From Bartonella alsatica (GTDB lineage Bacteria; Pseudomonadota; Alphaproteobacteria; Rhizobiales; Rhizobiaceae): a stretch of DNA of 64,000 nucleotides. Within the stretch, counting starts at the first letter, position 1, and every line of letters starts with the position of its first letter. Below are positions 1 to 8,989 of the stretch, piece after piece. Where the stretch lies: assembly GCF_013388295.1 (NCBI RefSeq), contig NZ_CP058235.1, positions 1,342,001 to 1,406,000 of the forward strand. Reading direction: 5' to 3'. Below the pieces are notes generated by a model. That model had not been told where the DNA came from. It saw nothing but the letters and a program-made list of their open reading frames with translations, and made no database searches. The translations under genes were made by a program, and so were the position numbers.

Positions 1-462
1 AACAGGAGCAACAATTGAGGCAAGTTCAATACGCATAATTGATTGTAAAAGGCGTGACGTGATCGTTCTATCTTTTTTCTTAAAAAAGACATTATTGAAA
101 GAAACTTTGGGAATTTTTACACGAATATTGTTATACTTTAAATCAACATTATAAAATGTAAAAGTGCCAGGAATAAAAGAAATAGGAGGACGCGCTGAAA
201 TGGCACCGATTTTAAGTGATACACCAGCAGGGACAGGAAGTATAACATTTGTCAAATTAACTTTGCCTGTGATGCTGACATCGGATGTTTGTGCTTTTAT
301 AGAACGGTATGCTATCTCTCGTTTCACAAAACTATTCAGATAGGGCTTTACTGTATAAAAACTACCAACAAATATAATTGCCAAGATAACAATAAACCCA
401 AGAATATAAGTTAACCAGTATTTTAGATTATCTTGATATTCACTCTTAAGATTGGCCATCAT
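1..462 (-). CDS. Membrane-anchored hypothetical protein (C-terminus cut by window edge)
   Basis: An open frame of 154 codons runs without a stop from an ATG at 462 off the left edge, so only the N-terminal part is present. The start has two successive ATGs (462 and 459) behind an AAAAAGAA stretch. The protein has a short polar N-terminus, one clear transmembrane helix at about residues 17-37 (core ILGFIVILAIIFVG) and then a polar region rich in alternating hydrophobic residues that looks like beta structure. This fits a single-pass inner-membrane anchor with a periplasmic domain. I do not recognise the family and assign no function. It is divergent from the permease gene at 844. Confidence 0.7.
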   Translation of the reverse strand, partial: MMANLKSEYQDNLKYWLTYILGFIVILAIIFVGSFYTVKPYLNSFVKREIAYRSIKAQTSDVSITGKVNLTNVILPVPAGVSLKIGAISARPPISFIPGTFTFYNVDLKYNNIRVKIPKVSFNNVFFKKKDRTITSRLLQSIMRIELASIVAPV

Positions 463-843
463 TTCTTTTTCCGCTTTTATCATTCTCTATGAGAGGGGAG
501 ATAAATTTTTAAGCAACGACAAAGGCTAAGGTATAGCATGTACCAGTTTCGACAGTTACTTCTTTCTATTCTTTTTGACATGTAGAGTTATTCCCATCTT
601 TTTTGCAAGACGCTTTTATGAACTGTCACCAATTTTTATAGTTTTTGTATTTTATAATTTTTATGATTTTAGCATTTTATCAAAAAGCATTCCTAGAAAG
701 CAGAGGAGTTACACGTTGATTATAATTTATCACTTTAAAATCACTGTAAAGTGCCCCCCTTGTTTGCTTTTATCTTGCTGCTGTTTATCAGAATAGTTAA
801 AACATAAAGATATGTGTTGTTCGTTGTAATCTAACGGAGAGAA
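463..843. other. Intergenic region between divergent genes
   Basis: This AT-rich gap separates the divergent genes at 462 and 844 and should hold both promoters. A TTGACA hexamer lies at 575-580 but I see no good -10 at the usual distance. A 73-codon open frame here has no ribosome site and no protein-like character, so I do not call it a gene. The ACGGAGAG just before 844 is the ribosome site of the next gene. Confidence 0.5.
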
Positions 844-2625
844 ATGGTTGTCATGACAGAAAATCAAATAATAGCCTTTTTTATCATTGGTCTCATGATG
901 ATTGTTTTTATTTGGGACCGATTCCGTTATGATCTTGTTGCTATTTGTACATTATTGATTGCTTGTACTATTGGACTTATTAGTCCAAAAGAGGCATTTA
1001 GCGGTTTTAGTAACGATATTGTTATTATCGTGGGAAGTGTGTTTGTTGTCAGTACGGCTGTATCGCGTTCTGGTGTAATGGAATTTATTATCCAACGGAT
1101 ATGGCCAGATGTGAAATCAGTGCGTCTTCAGTTAGCTTTTTTGGTTATTTCTGTAGTGTTTTTATCGATGTTTGTTAAAAATATTGGTGCTATAGCTATC
1201 ATGCTTCCTATTGCTTTTCAATTTGCTCGTCGTTCTCAGGTTTCACCTTCTGTTTTTTTGATGCCTATGGCATTTGGTTCTTTGTTGGGTGGCCTTATGA
1301 CACAGACCGGAACTTCTCCGAACGTTGTTATTTCAGCTATGCAAGAACGTTTAACAGGGGTACCTTTTACCATGTTTGATTTTACACCGGTTGGTGCGGT
1401 TGTTGCTACTGCTGGTGTATTATATCTGATCTTTTTTTCTTGGCGCTTACCTGTGCGTGTGCGTTCAGGTGTATCGTTTGATGATGCTATTGATATTCGT
1501 AACTATGTTTCCGAAGTGCAGATTCCAACAAATTCACCGATTGTAGGAAAAACTGTTGTTGATCTTGTTAAGCCATCAGGTGGAGATGTCATGGTGATTC
1601 AAATCATTAGAAACAAAATATTTATTTCACCATTGCCAGATTTTGTTTTATCTGAAAATGATATTGTTTTGCTGGAAGGTTCGCATACAGGGTTAGATAG
1701 CGTGATGAATTCTGCTCGTTTAGAATTTTCTACTGGTCGAACTATTTCTACAAGTGATAAGACTAGTGATATCGATATTATTGAAGCAGTCATAACACAT
1801 AATTCTCCTCTTATTGGTATCAGTGCGAAAGAGTTTTCATTATTGGATCGCTATGATGTGAATTTTCTTGCGTTAAGTCGTCAACATGAAAGGATACGGG
1901 GAAGACTTGGTGATATTGTTTTCCATCTTGGAGATGTAATTGTTTTGCAGGGACAAGATGTGGTTATTCCAAATTTGTTACGAGAATTGAAATGTTTGCC
2001 CTTAGCCAAACGTAATATTGTGTTTGGTAATTTACGACATGGTTTCGTATCTTTAGCTATACTCTTTATAGCGATCATTTGTACTGCTTTTCATATTGTT
2101 CCAGTCGCCTTTTCTTTTTTTTCTGCTGCTGCTGCAATGGTTATTTTTCGAGTTTTGCCAGCGCGTGATTTGTATCAAGCATTAGATGGCCAAATATTAG
2201 TATTATTAGCAACCCTTATTCCAGTGAGTGAAGCGTTAGAGAAAACAGGATGTACAGATCTTGTAGGCCAATGGTTAAGCCAATTAGCAATATTTTTTCC
2301 ACCATATGGTGCATTAGCACTTATATTGGTTACAGCCATGTTGGTAACGCCATTTTTGAATAACGCAGCGACAGTGATGATGGTAGCACCAATCGCATCA
2401 AGTTTTGCTCATTCTCTTCATTATAAACCTGAAGCTTTTCTGATGGCTGTTGCAATTGGTGCGGGGTGTGAATTTCTTACACCTATTGGACATCAAAGTA
2501 ATATGCTCGTGATGGCACCAGGGGGATATCGTTTTAGTGATTATCCACGCTTTGGTGCTCCGTTGGCTGTATTGATAGTCATTGTTGCTGTTCCGATGCT
2601 CATGTGGGTTTGGCCATTACAATAA
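844..2625 (+). CDS. SLC13-family permease with two RCK_C (TrkA_C) domains
   Basis: This 593-residue inner-membrane protein has the layout of the SLC13/DASS-like permeases: membrane helices at about residues 8-205, two cytoplasmic RCK_C-type domains at about 220-295 and 305-380, then more helices to the end. The paired family signatures are visible as TQTGTSPNVV in the first half and TPFLNNAATVMM in the second. RCK_C domains usually sense ligands or ions and gate transport. Family members move dicarboxylates, sulfate or other anions, and the substrate here cannot be read from sequence. A GGAGAG ribosome site precedes ATG 844; ATG 853 is an alternative start. It appears to be a single-gene unit followed by a long gap. 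Confidence 0.88.
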   Translation: MVVMTENQIIAFFIIGLMMIVFIWDRFRYDLVAICTLLIACTIGLISPKEAFSGFSNDIVIIVGSVFVVSTAVSRSGVMEFIIQRIWPDVKSVRLQLAFLVISVVFLSMFVKNIGAIAIMLPIAFQFARRSQVSPSVFLMPMAFGSLLGGLMTQTGTSPNVVISAMQERLTGVPFTMFDFTPVGAVVATAGVLYLIFFSWRLPVRVRSGVSFDDAIDIRNYVSEVQIPTNSPIVGKTVVDLVKPSGGDVMVIQIIRNKIFISPLPDFVLSENDIVLLEGSHTGLDSVMNSARLEFSTGRTISTSDKTSDIDIIEAVITHNSPLIGISAKEFSLLDRYDVNFLALSRQHERIRGRLGDIVFHLGDVIVLQGQDVVIPNLLRELKCLPLAKRNIVFGNLRHGFVSLAILFIAIICTAFHIVPVAFSFFSAAAAMVIFRVLPARDLYQALDGQILVLLATLIPVSEALEKTGCTDLVGQWLSQLAIFFPPYGALALILVTAMLVTPFLNNAATVMMVAPIASSFAHSLHYKPEAFLMAVAIGAGCEFLTPIGHQSNMLVMAPGGYRFSDYPRFGAPLAVLIVIVAVPMLMWVWPLQ

Positions 2626-3214
2626 AATATTTTTAGAAACTGTAAGTATCGATCATGAAAGGTAATCAATCTGATAAGATAAGTTGAAGAGATATAGTTT
2701 ATGCAAATAGTTTTGTTTTGAATCTAGATTCTTGATTAACTTTTATCATGAAGTTCCCCCATTTCTTTTATCCTGGATAATAAGACTTGTTTATCAGATT
2801 ATAGGTGTTTGCAATTATGAAAATAGAGCAATACTTCTCTAGCTAAAGGTTTTTTAATAAATTGCTTTCCTATGGTCTTTTTACAATGAGGATTTTTAAA
2901 AATGTAATAGAACCGTTATTTTAAAGTCTTTATATAATGAGGAGGACTACAAATAATTCTTGATATGATGGGCAAGTATGGCATGATAGATATTAGTTAA
3001 TGATAATTTTTTCAAAGTTTAAAAAGACATAAAGACTGTAGTATAAACCAGAAAGCAGTTACATTATTTTTGATTGATGTAGTTGCAAAAGTCAAAGAGA
3101 TTCAGATACAAATTGTTTCGAAATTAATGGGATAGAAGTTTTTAATTAGGGCTACCATTTTTGTCCGTTTACGCGTAAAAGCACAGAAAAATGGTTTTTT
3201 TCAAGGTATGATAT
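2626..3214. other. Long AT-rich intergenic region, no gene seen
   Basis: About 590 bases lie between the permease and the TPR protein. All frames are broken by frequent stops, and I see no RNA gene or convincing hairpin terminator. The promoter of the TPR-der unit should lie in its right-hand part. The region is most simply explained as decayed sequence, which is common in reduced genomes. Confidence 0.5.
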
Positions 3215-3886
3215 ATGTCGTATGATAGTTTTATCGCTGAAGTTAATGCGGAATTTCGTCAGGAAAAGGCTCTTTCTTTTTGGAGACGTTATGGTTTTTT
3301 AGTTATTGGGGCAGTCATTTTTTTTATACTCATGATAGTTGCTTATCAAATTTACTATCATGAGCAAGTAAAGAAAGCCGGTTATATTGGTGATTCATTT
3401 GTAAAAAGTCTCGAGTTTGCAGATACACATCATTTCGATGAGGCGATGAAGCAATTGGAAAATGTTAAAGTTTCTAACTTTGGAGGCTATCCTTTTCTTG
3501 CTCGTTTACGTGAGGCTTCTTTACTTATGGAAAAAGGTAATACTGTTAAATCGGTAGAGATCTTTGATTCTGTTGCAGCTGATGAAAAAGCACCACAAAT
3601 GTTACGTCAAGTTGCGAAAATTAGGGCTGCTTATATTTTAGTTGATGCAGGGACTTTGGATGAAGTGGAAAAACGCATCAAAGATATGGCTAATGATGTT
3701 GACCCTATGCGTATGTCTGCAAGAGAGGCTTTAGGCTTAGCCGCTTATAAAGCGGGTAAGATGGATGAGGCGGTTTATTATTTTAGGAAAATTTCTGAAG
3801 AAGGTACTCTAGGATCCAAAATAGCAGATCGGGCGCGAATTATGCTTGAGCTTATGCAAGCTGAGGGTAAGGCAAATAAGGAATAA
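3215..3886 (+). CDS. YfgM-like tetratricopeptide protein with N-terminal membrane anchor
   Basis: The 223-residue protein has a charged N-terminus, a transmembrane helix at about residues 26-46 (core [17 protein letters not shown]) and a helical repeat domain whose pattern suits TPR_21/YfgM. In enterobacteria YfgM sits in the inner membrane with PpiD at the Sec translocon and its gene lies in a yfgM-bamB-der order. Here der follows after only four bases, supporting the assignment and suggesting cotranscription. The usual bamB gene is not between them. The role as a periplasmic chaperone helper is inferred from the family, not shown by any motif. Confidence 0.82.
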   Translation: MSYDSFIAEVNAEFRQEKALSFWRRYGFLVIGAVIFFILMIVAYQIYYHEQVKKAGYIGDSFVKSLEFADTHHFDEAMKQLENVKVSNFGGYPFLARLREASLLMEKGNTVKSVEIFDSVAADEKAPQMLRQVAKIRAAYILVDAGTLDEVEKRIKDMANDVDPMRMSAREALGLAAYKAGKMDEAVYYFRKISEEGTLGSKIADRARIMLELMQAEGKANKE

Positions 3887-3890
3887 ATTG

Positions 3891-5318
3891 ATGAGCCTTA
3901 CCATTGCTATAGTTGGTTGTCCTAATGTTGGGAAGTCAACACTCTTTAATCGTTTGGTCGGGCAAAAATTGGCTTTAGTTGATGATAAGCCAGGTGTGAC
4001 ACGTGATCGACGTATTCATGCAGCAAAACTTCAAGATCTGCATTTTGATGTAATTGATACAGCTGGGTTGGAAGAAGCGGCTGATCATACACTTGAAGGT
4101 CGTATGCGTTTTCAGACGAAAACAGCTATTGATGAAGCGGATCTTATTTTATTTATGTTTGATGCGAAGAGGGGAATAACACCGAGTGATTTAAATTTTG
4201 CTTCATTGGTGCGCAAGTCAGGGAAACCTATTGTGCTTGTTGCTAATAAGTCCGAGTCAAAAGAAGCAAAAAAAGGAGAGTATGAAGCGTGGTCATTAGG
4301 TTTGGGGGAGCCTTGTCCAATATCTGCTGAACATGGTTTGGGGCTTACGGATCTTCGCGGTGCAATTATAGATGCTGTTGGAAGAGAACGTGCTTTTGAG
4401 AGCAAAAACGAAAAAAAGTATATTTCTGTACAGCCTTCTTCTGTTGGTGATAATGTGGAAGATTTGAAGGAAGAAAGGCTTGTTTGCGATGAAAATAAGC
4501 TCATTCGGATTGCAATTGCTGGTCGTCCTAATACAGGAAAATCAACCCTCATCAATAGTATGTTGAGGCAAGATCGTTTGTTAACAGGATCTGAAGCGGG
4601 GCTTACGCGTGATTCTATTTCTGTAGATTGGGAATGGCGTGGACATCGTATTAAACTTTTTGATACTGCGGGTTTGCGTCGAAAATCAAAAATTCAAGAA
4701 AAATTAGAAAAACTTTCTGTTACCGATACTTTACGAGCAATTCGTTTCGCAGAGGTAGTGGTGATTGTTTTTGATATAACTGCACCTTTTGAAAAACAGG
4801 ATTTGCAAATTGTTGATCTTGTGATTCGTGAAGGGCGAGTTCCACTTATTGCTTTTAATAAGTGGGATCTTGTTGAAAATAGTCAGGTGACATTGATTGA
4901 TTTGTATGAAAAATGTAACCGTCTTCTCCCCCAAGTTCGTGGTTTAAGAGCTGTTCCTTTATCGGGCCAATATGGTCAAGGGATTGATAAACTGATGGAA
5001 AATGTCATTATGATGCATCGCGTGTGGAATCGCCGTATTTCCACGGGAAAATTGAATCGATGGCTTGAAACTATTGTTGCACATCACCCACCACCTGCAA
5101 TTTCAGGGCGCCGACTTAAAGTTAAATATATAACACAGGTTAAAACACGTCCTCCTGGATTTGTGATTTCTTGTTCTCGGCCAAAGGTCATGCCTCAATC
5201 GTATTTACGTTATCTTTCTAATGGATTACGTGATACATTTGATATGCCTGGTGTACCAATTCGCATATCGTTACGAGCGTCTGATAATCCTTTTGCAGCA
5301 CGTTTCAGAAAAAAATGA
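3891..5318 (+). CDS. der: Ribosome biogenesis GTPase Der (EngA)
   Basis: Der has two tandem GTPase domains and a C-terminal KH-like domain and acts in maturation of the 50S subunit. Both P-loops are clear: GCPNVGKST near residue 9 and GRPNTGKST near residue 213. Switch II DTAG motifs occur in both domains. The guanine-specificity motif of the second domain is NKWD, while the first reads NKSE. The C-terminal part from about residue 385 fits the KH-like domain. I place the start at ATG 3891 (475 residues, beginning MSLTIAIVG) because homologues begin just before the first P-loop and the upstream in-frame ATG at 3846 lies inside the TPR gene. An AAGGA precedes the chosen start. Confidence 0.96.
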   Translation: MSLTIAIVGCPNVGKSTLFNRLVGQKLALVDDKPGVTRDRRIHAAKLQDLHFDVIDTAGLEEAADHTLEGRMRFQTKTAIDEADLILFMFDAKRGITPSDLNFASLVRKSGKPIVLVANKSESKEAKKGEYEAWSLGLGEPCPISAEHGLGLTDLRGAIIDAVGRERAFESKNEKKYISVQPSSVGDNVEDLKEERLVCDENKLIRIAIAGRPNTGKSTLINSMLRQDRLLTGSEAGLTRDSISVDWEWRGHRIKLFDTAGLRRKSKIQEKLEKLSVTDTLRAIRFAEVVVIVFDITAPFEKQDLQIVDLVIREGRVPLIAFNKWDLVENSQVTLIDLYEKCNRLLPQVRGLRAVPLSGQYGQGIDKLMENVIMMHRVWNRRISTGKLNRWLETIVAHHPPPAISGRRLKVKYITQVKTRPPGFVISCSRPKVMPQSYLRYLSNGLRDTFDMPGVPIRISLRASDNPFAARFRKK

Positions 5319-6109
5319 CATTTCTTTGTTTTTAAAGTGAATAATTCTATATTTAAGAACAAGTTGAAAAATAAGTTTTTTTATAACTTATTACAGCTTA
5401 TTATCGATAATAAATTGATCATTTCAATAGATTAAGAGCGTTACCTTTTAAAATAAAAAAAATTTTTATTGAGCAATACAGAATAGTGCAATAATTGAGG
5501 GTAACAATAGATAACTATAGTACTGTCTTGTGTGAAGGAAATTTTAGGAACTATATTTGGGCAGAAATGCTAATTTACGGTGATTTATTCAAATAAAAAG
5601 CGAAAAATTTTTCCAATCTGTCAATATTTTCTTATCACGTGAAAGCCTCCAAAAACTAGATGCAGTTATAGAAAGTGGTGTAGAATTCATATTTAAGGTC
5701 CTTTTTACGCAGATTTATTGCATAACCTATCTTAAATCTCAGTCCTTAGTTATGCATTAAGTGTAGAAACCTCATTAGTACTGTCTTTATTTACTGACGA
5801 TGAATGAAATGTACACTATTAACTTATTTCTAAAGGAAACTTTCTCTGTATATTTTAAAGTTTTGTCATGAGGATAGATGTAGTTCGCTAAAGGAGAGGC
5901 AGCAAAGCATTATACGCAGAACAGGGGTATTATAAAAGTGCATTAGTGATTGAGGTTTAAAAATTGTGAAGACACATTATTTATTGCATTTATCGCGATA
6001 AATTGTGATAGATTTTTTTAACATCTTGACGAATAAATTTGCGAACAATATGATATTAACGATTTTTAAGATATATTTTGACTCTGCTTTTTTGAATAAG
6101 GAGCTGATT
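5319..6109. other. Long intergenic region before the ATP synthase operon
   Basis: Nearly 800 AT-rich bases separate der from atpI. I see no complete gene. A stop-free stretch at 5584-5760 lacks a start codon but has protein-like sequence, treated as a possible gene remnant in the findings. A perfect 16-base palindrome lies at 5988-6003. The right-hand end should contain the promoter of the F0 operon. An open frame extending atpI upstream to 6005 has no ribosome site and is not used. Confidence 0.5.
5988..6003. promoter_or_regulatory. Perfect 16-bp palindrome upstream of atpI
   Basis: The sequence ATTTATCGCGATAAAT is its own reverse complement and lies about 107 bases upstream of the atpI start. 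Its CG-containing centre stands out in AT-rich surroundings. It could be an operator for a dimeric regulator of the F0 operon. No regulator can be named from the sequence. Confidence 0.35.
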
Positions 6110-6535
6110 ATGGCAAAGGGCCATGAACCCGTTGTGCCAGTAAAGGGAGCTGAAGAAGAAAGGCAAGGAGACTATTTTCATTCAGAGGATTTAGAATATC
6201 GTAGTCAGAGATTAGGTTTAGCTTTAATGCGTAAACAAGCATTAAAGAAACGGGGGACTAAGAGTAGCGGAGATGAGAAACAAGCAGGGGTTGCGCGTGC
6301 AGTTAAGTTGTCCAGTGAGTTTCTGGCAAATATTATTGTAGGCGTTGTTTTAGGGTTGGGGTTTGATAAGATAGCAGATTCATTACCATGGGGGTTAGTA
6401 TTTTTTCTTTTTCTTGGATTTGCTTCTGGTGTATTGAATATTCTTCGATCTGTGGGGTATGTTACCTCCGGTCAGTTAATGAAAACAGGCGTATTACGCC
6501 AAGATAAAGGGGCCGATAAGAGGTCCGATAAATGA
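6110..6535 (+). CDS. atpI: ATP synthase protein I (AtpI)
   Basis: AtpI assists assembly of the c-ring of the F0 motor and is the usual first gene of the alphaproteobacterial F0 operon. The 141-residue product has a polar N-terminal half and two hydrophobic helices at about residues 70-90 and 95-115 that carry the Gly-rich pattern of the AtpI/UncI family. I chose ATG 6110 because AAGGAG lies at 6098-6103 with good spacing; the longer frame from 6005 would add a hydrophobic, non-conserved extension. atpB follows after 7 bases, so the two are probably cotranscribed. Confidence 0.9.
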   Translation: MAKGHEPVVPVKGAEEERQGDYFHSEDLEYRSQRLGLALMRKQALKKRGTKSSGDEKQAGVARAVKLSSEFLANIIVGVVLGLGFDKIADSLPWGLVFFLFLGFASGVLNILRSVGYVTSGQLMKTGVLRQDKGADKRSDK

Positions 6536-6542
6536 GGTTGAA

Positions 6543-7301
6543 GTGACATCACACGCTCCAGATCCTATTCATCAGTTTGAGATTTCACGGCTGATTAATA
6601 TTTCCATAGGGAATGTGGATTTGTCGTTTACAAATGTATCATTTTTTATAGTAACTACAGTTGTTGTAGCTTCAACCTTCCTCTTTATTTCTTCATCAAG
6701 TCGTGGGTTAGTTCCAACACGGATGCAATCTCTTTCAGAAATGGCGTATGAATTTGTAGCGTCGACTTTGCGAGAATCGTCAGGTGTACAAGGAATACAA
6801 TTTTTTCCTTTAGTTTTTTCCTTATTTACTTTTATTTTAGTTGCTAATTTTATTGGTCTTTTTCCCTATTTTTATACGATTACCTCTCAGATTATGATCA
6901 CCTTTTCATTGGCGATGTTGGTCATTTTGACAGTGATTGGTTACGGTTTTTATAAGCATGGGGTTGGTTTTTTGAAATTGTTCGTTCCCAGTGGTGTGCC
7001 TGTTGTGATTTTACCTCTGGTTACAATGATTGAGGTTATTTCTTTTTTTTCTCGCCCTATTAGTCTTTCACTTCGTCTTTTTGCTAATATGCTTGCTGGT
7101 CATATTACCCTTAAAGTATTTTCTGGTTTTATTGTTTCAATGATTGGGGTAGGAGTCATGGGCGTTGGTGGCTCAATTTTGCCGCTTATCATGACTGTAG
7201 CGATTACTGCTCTTGAATTTTTAGTTGCCTTTCTTCAGGCGTATGTATTTACGGTTTTAACTTGTATGTATCTTAGTGATGCAGTCCATCCAGGACATTA
7301 A
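6543..7301 (+). CDS. atpB: F0F1 ATP synthase subunit a
   Basis: Subunit a forms the proton half-channels next to the c-ring in the inner membrane. The 252-residue protein is almost entirely hydrophobic with five to six helices. The essential arginine lies in the conserved stretch [14 protein letters not shown] near residue 180, and the C-terminal helix [15 protein letters not shown] is typical. Translation starts at a GTG (6543) preceded by GAGG at 6534-6537, a start that fits the family N-terminus. It follows atpI after 7 bases and precedes atpE by 54 bases. Confidence 0.96.
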   Translation: MTSHAPDPIHQFEISRLINISIGNVDLSFTNVSFFIVTTVVVASTFLFISSSSRGLVPTRMQSLSEMAYEFVASTLRESSGVQGIQFFPLVFSLFTFILVANFIGLFPYFYTITSQIMITFSLAMLVILTVIGYGFYKHGVGFLKLFVPSGVPVVILPLVTMIEVISFFSRPISLSLRLFANMLAGHITLKVFSGFIVSMIGVGVMGVGGSILPLIMTVAITALEFLVAFLQAYVFTVLTCMYLSDAVHPGH

Positions 7302-7355
7302 TGAAACTGGTGGTCTTTTGTCAAATGGTGAAATTTAGCTTTAAAGGAGAATAAT

Positions 7356-7586
7356 ATGGAATTAGTGCTTGCAGCAAAATATATTGGTGCTGGTCTTGCT
7401 TGCTTTGGTATGGCGGGAACAGCTTTGGGTCTTGGAAATATTTTTGGGAGCTATCTTTCTGGTGCGTTACGTAATCCATCAGCAGCAGATAGTCAATTTG
7501 GTCGTTTAGTCTTTGGTTTTGCTGTGACAGAAGCTTTAGGCATTTTTTCATTGCTCGTTGCTTTGTTGCTTCTTTTCGCAGTTTAA
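7356..7586 (+). CDS. atpE: F0F1 ATP synthase subunit c
   Basis: Subunit c makes the rotating proton-driven ring. The 76-residue hairpin protein has the Gly-rich first helix (GLACFGMAGTALGLGN), the polar loop with RNP (LRNPSAAD) and a second helix in which the essential carboxylate is glutamate (GFAVTEALGIFS). A glutamate here is usual in alphaproteobacteria. No extra polar ligands typical of sodium-binding c subunits are evident, so proton coupling is inferred. A strong AAAGGAGA ribosome site at 7343-7350 suits the high copy number of this subunit. Confidence 0.97.
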   Translation: MELVLAAKYIGAGLACFGMAGTALGLGNIFGSYLSGALRNPSAADSQFGRLVFGFAVTEALGIFSLLVALLLLFAV

Positions 7587-7719
7587 TCTTTTTAAAAAGG
7601 GGATACATACTTTATGAGAAGCAGACGTGCTCTTTTGATTTTATATTGGAAGAAACCATTAGTCAGTTATCATTATTTAAATAAGGAGCTTTAGTGAGCT
7701 ATTTGAAGGATGAGATAGA

Positions 7720-8286
7720 ATGTTTATTTCTAGCGCTTATGCACAGGGCACTGAAAGACCGGTAGAGCATATTAAAAATGCAGTAGAGCATGTAGATCGT
7801 GTGTTTCCTCCCTTTGATTTTGTGCATTTTGGTTCGCATCTTTTTTGGTTAGCAATTTCTTTTGGACTTTTTTATCTTTTCATTTCTCGTGTAATTGTAC
7901 CACGTATTGGGGGTATTATTGAAACACGTCGGGATCGAATCGCGTCTGATTTGGATCAGGCTATGCGCATGAAACAAGAAGCAGATAGTGTAGTTGAAAC
8001 TTACGAGCGGAAATTAGCGGAAGCACGTTCACAAGCCTATGTTATAGCGCAAGAATCTGGGAAAGAGATAAAAGCAAAGGTTGAGCTTGAACGAAAGGAA
8101 ATTGAAGAAAGTTTAGAGAAAAAATTAACAGATGCTGAAAAACAAATAGAAAAAATTCGCGATAAAGCTATGCAAAGTGTTGGCTCAATTGCTGAAGAAG
8201 TGGCTCTTGAAATTGTAAAAAAATTGATTGATACTGATGTTAGTAGAGAGTCTGTTCGTTCAGCTGTGAAAACTGCAGATTACTGA
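7720..8286 (+). CDS. atpF2: F0F1 ATP synthase subunit b' (first b-type subunit)
   Basis: The 188-residue protein is the first of two b-type stator subunits, as in other alphaproteobacteria and phototrophs. It has a membrane helix at about residues 40-60 ([18 protein letters not shown]) and then a long charged coiled coil reaching almost to the C-terminus that joins F0 to F1. The N-terminal stretch with AYAQG resembles a signal-like segment seen in homologues. GAAGGA precedes ATG 7720. A gap of 133 bases separates it from atpE, but the order and strand match a single F0 operon. Confidence 0.93.
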   Translation: MFISSAYAQGTERPVEHIKNAVEHVDRVFPPFDFVHFGSHLFWLAISFGLFYLFISRVIVPRIGGIIETRRDRIASDLDQAMRMKQEADSVVETYERKLAEARSQAYVIAQESGKEIKAKVELERKEIEESLEKKLTDAEKQIEKIRDKAMQSVGSIAEEVALEIVKKLIDTDVSRESVRSAVKTADY

Positions 8287-8298
8287 GGGTTACAAGCA

Positions 8299-8793
8299 AT
8301 GACAGATACTTTTTGGGCTTTTGTTGGATTAGTTCTTTTTCTGGCTCTTTTAGTCTATTTCAAGGTTCCAGAAATGGCTGTGCACTATCTTGATGCGCGA
8401 GCAAAGCGTATAAAGGATGAACTTGATGAAGCTCTTCGTCTTCGTGAAGAAGCTCAGGAGATTTTAGCTGAATATCAGCGCAAACATGCCGAAGCAGAAA
8501 AGGATGCGCAAGAAATTATTGCTGCAGCTAAGCGTGAAGTTGAATCTGTTATCTCTGAAGCTCGTACAAAAGCAGAAGAATATGTAAAGAATCGCAATAA
8601 ATTGGCAGAGCAAAAAATTGCTCAAGCAGAAGCTGATGCGGTACGCATGGTTTCATCATCCGCTATCGATTTAGCGATTTCTGCTGCACGTACGCTTATT
8701 GCGAAGGAGTTAGATTCTAGTAAAGCAAATGCACTTATTAAGGAGTCTTTTGTTGAAGAATCTCTTACGAAAATGAATAAGTATCTTCATTAG
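8299..8793 (+). CDS. atpF: F0F1 ATP synthase subunit b
   Basis: This 164-residue protein is the second stator b subunit. A single hydrophobic helix (FWAFVGLVLFLALLVYF) occupies about residues 5-22 and the rest is a charged coiled coil rich in Ala, Glu and Lys. It starts 12 bases after the b' gene and is the last gene of the F0 operon; the F1 genes are not in the window and are normally at a separate locus in these bacteria. It is convergent with glyS. Confidence 0.94.
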   Translation: MTDTFWAFVGLVLFLALLVYFKVPEMAVHYLDARAKRIKDELDEALRLREEAQEILAEYQRKHAEAEKDAQEIIAAAKREVESVISEARTKAEEYVKNRNKLAEQKIAQAEADAVRMVSSSAIDLAISAARTLIAKELDSSKANALIKESFVEESLTKMNKYLH

Positions 8794-8989
8794 GAATATT
8801 AAGTGAGTTCAAAGAAAAAATCCTTTAGAGTTAGAATTTTTTCAAAATTGGCACCAGTTTTTTGAACTTATTTTAAACTTCACGATGAAATTATTTCATA
8901 ATGCTCTTTAAAATATTTAATGCTAAAAATTGCTAAAAATAAAAAAGTTCTATCTTTGTTATTTTTTCATTTCATAAAGCATTTAAATT

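Noticed and set aside
575..796. 73-codon open frame between the left-edge gene and the permease
   Set aside because: No ribosome site, composition typical of AT-rich non-coding DNA, and it lies in the promoter region of divergent genes.
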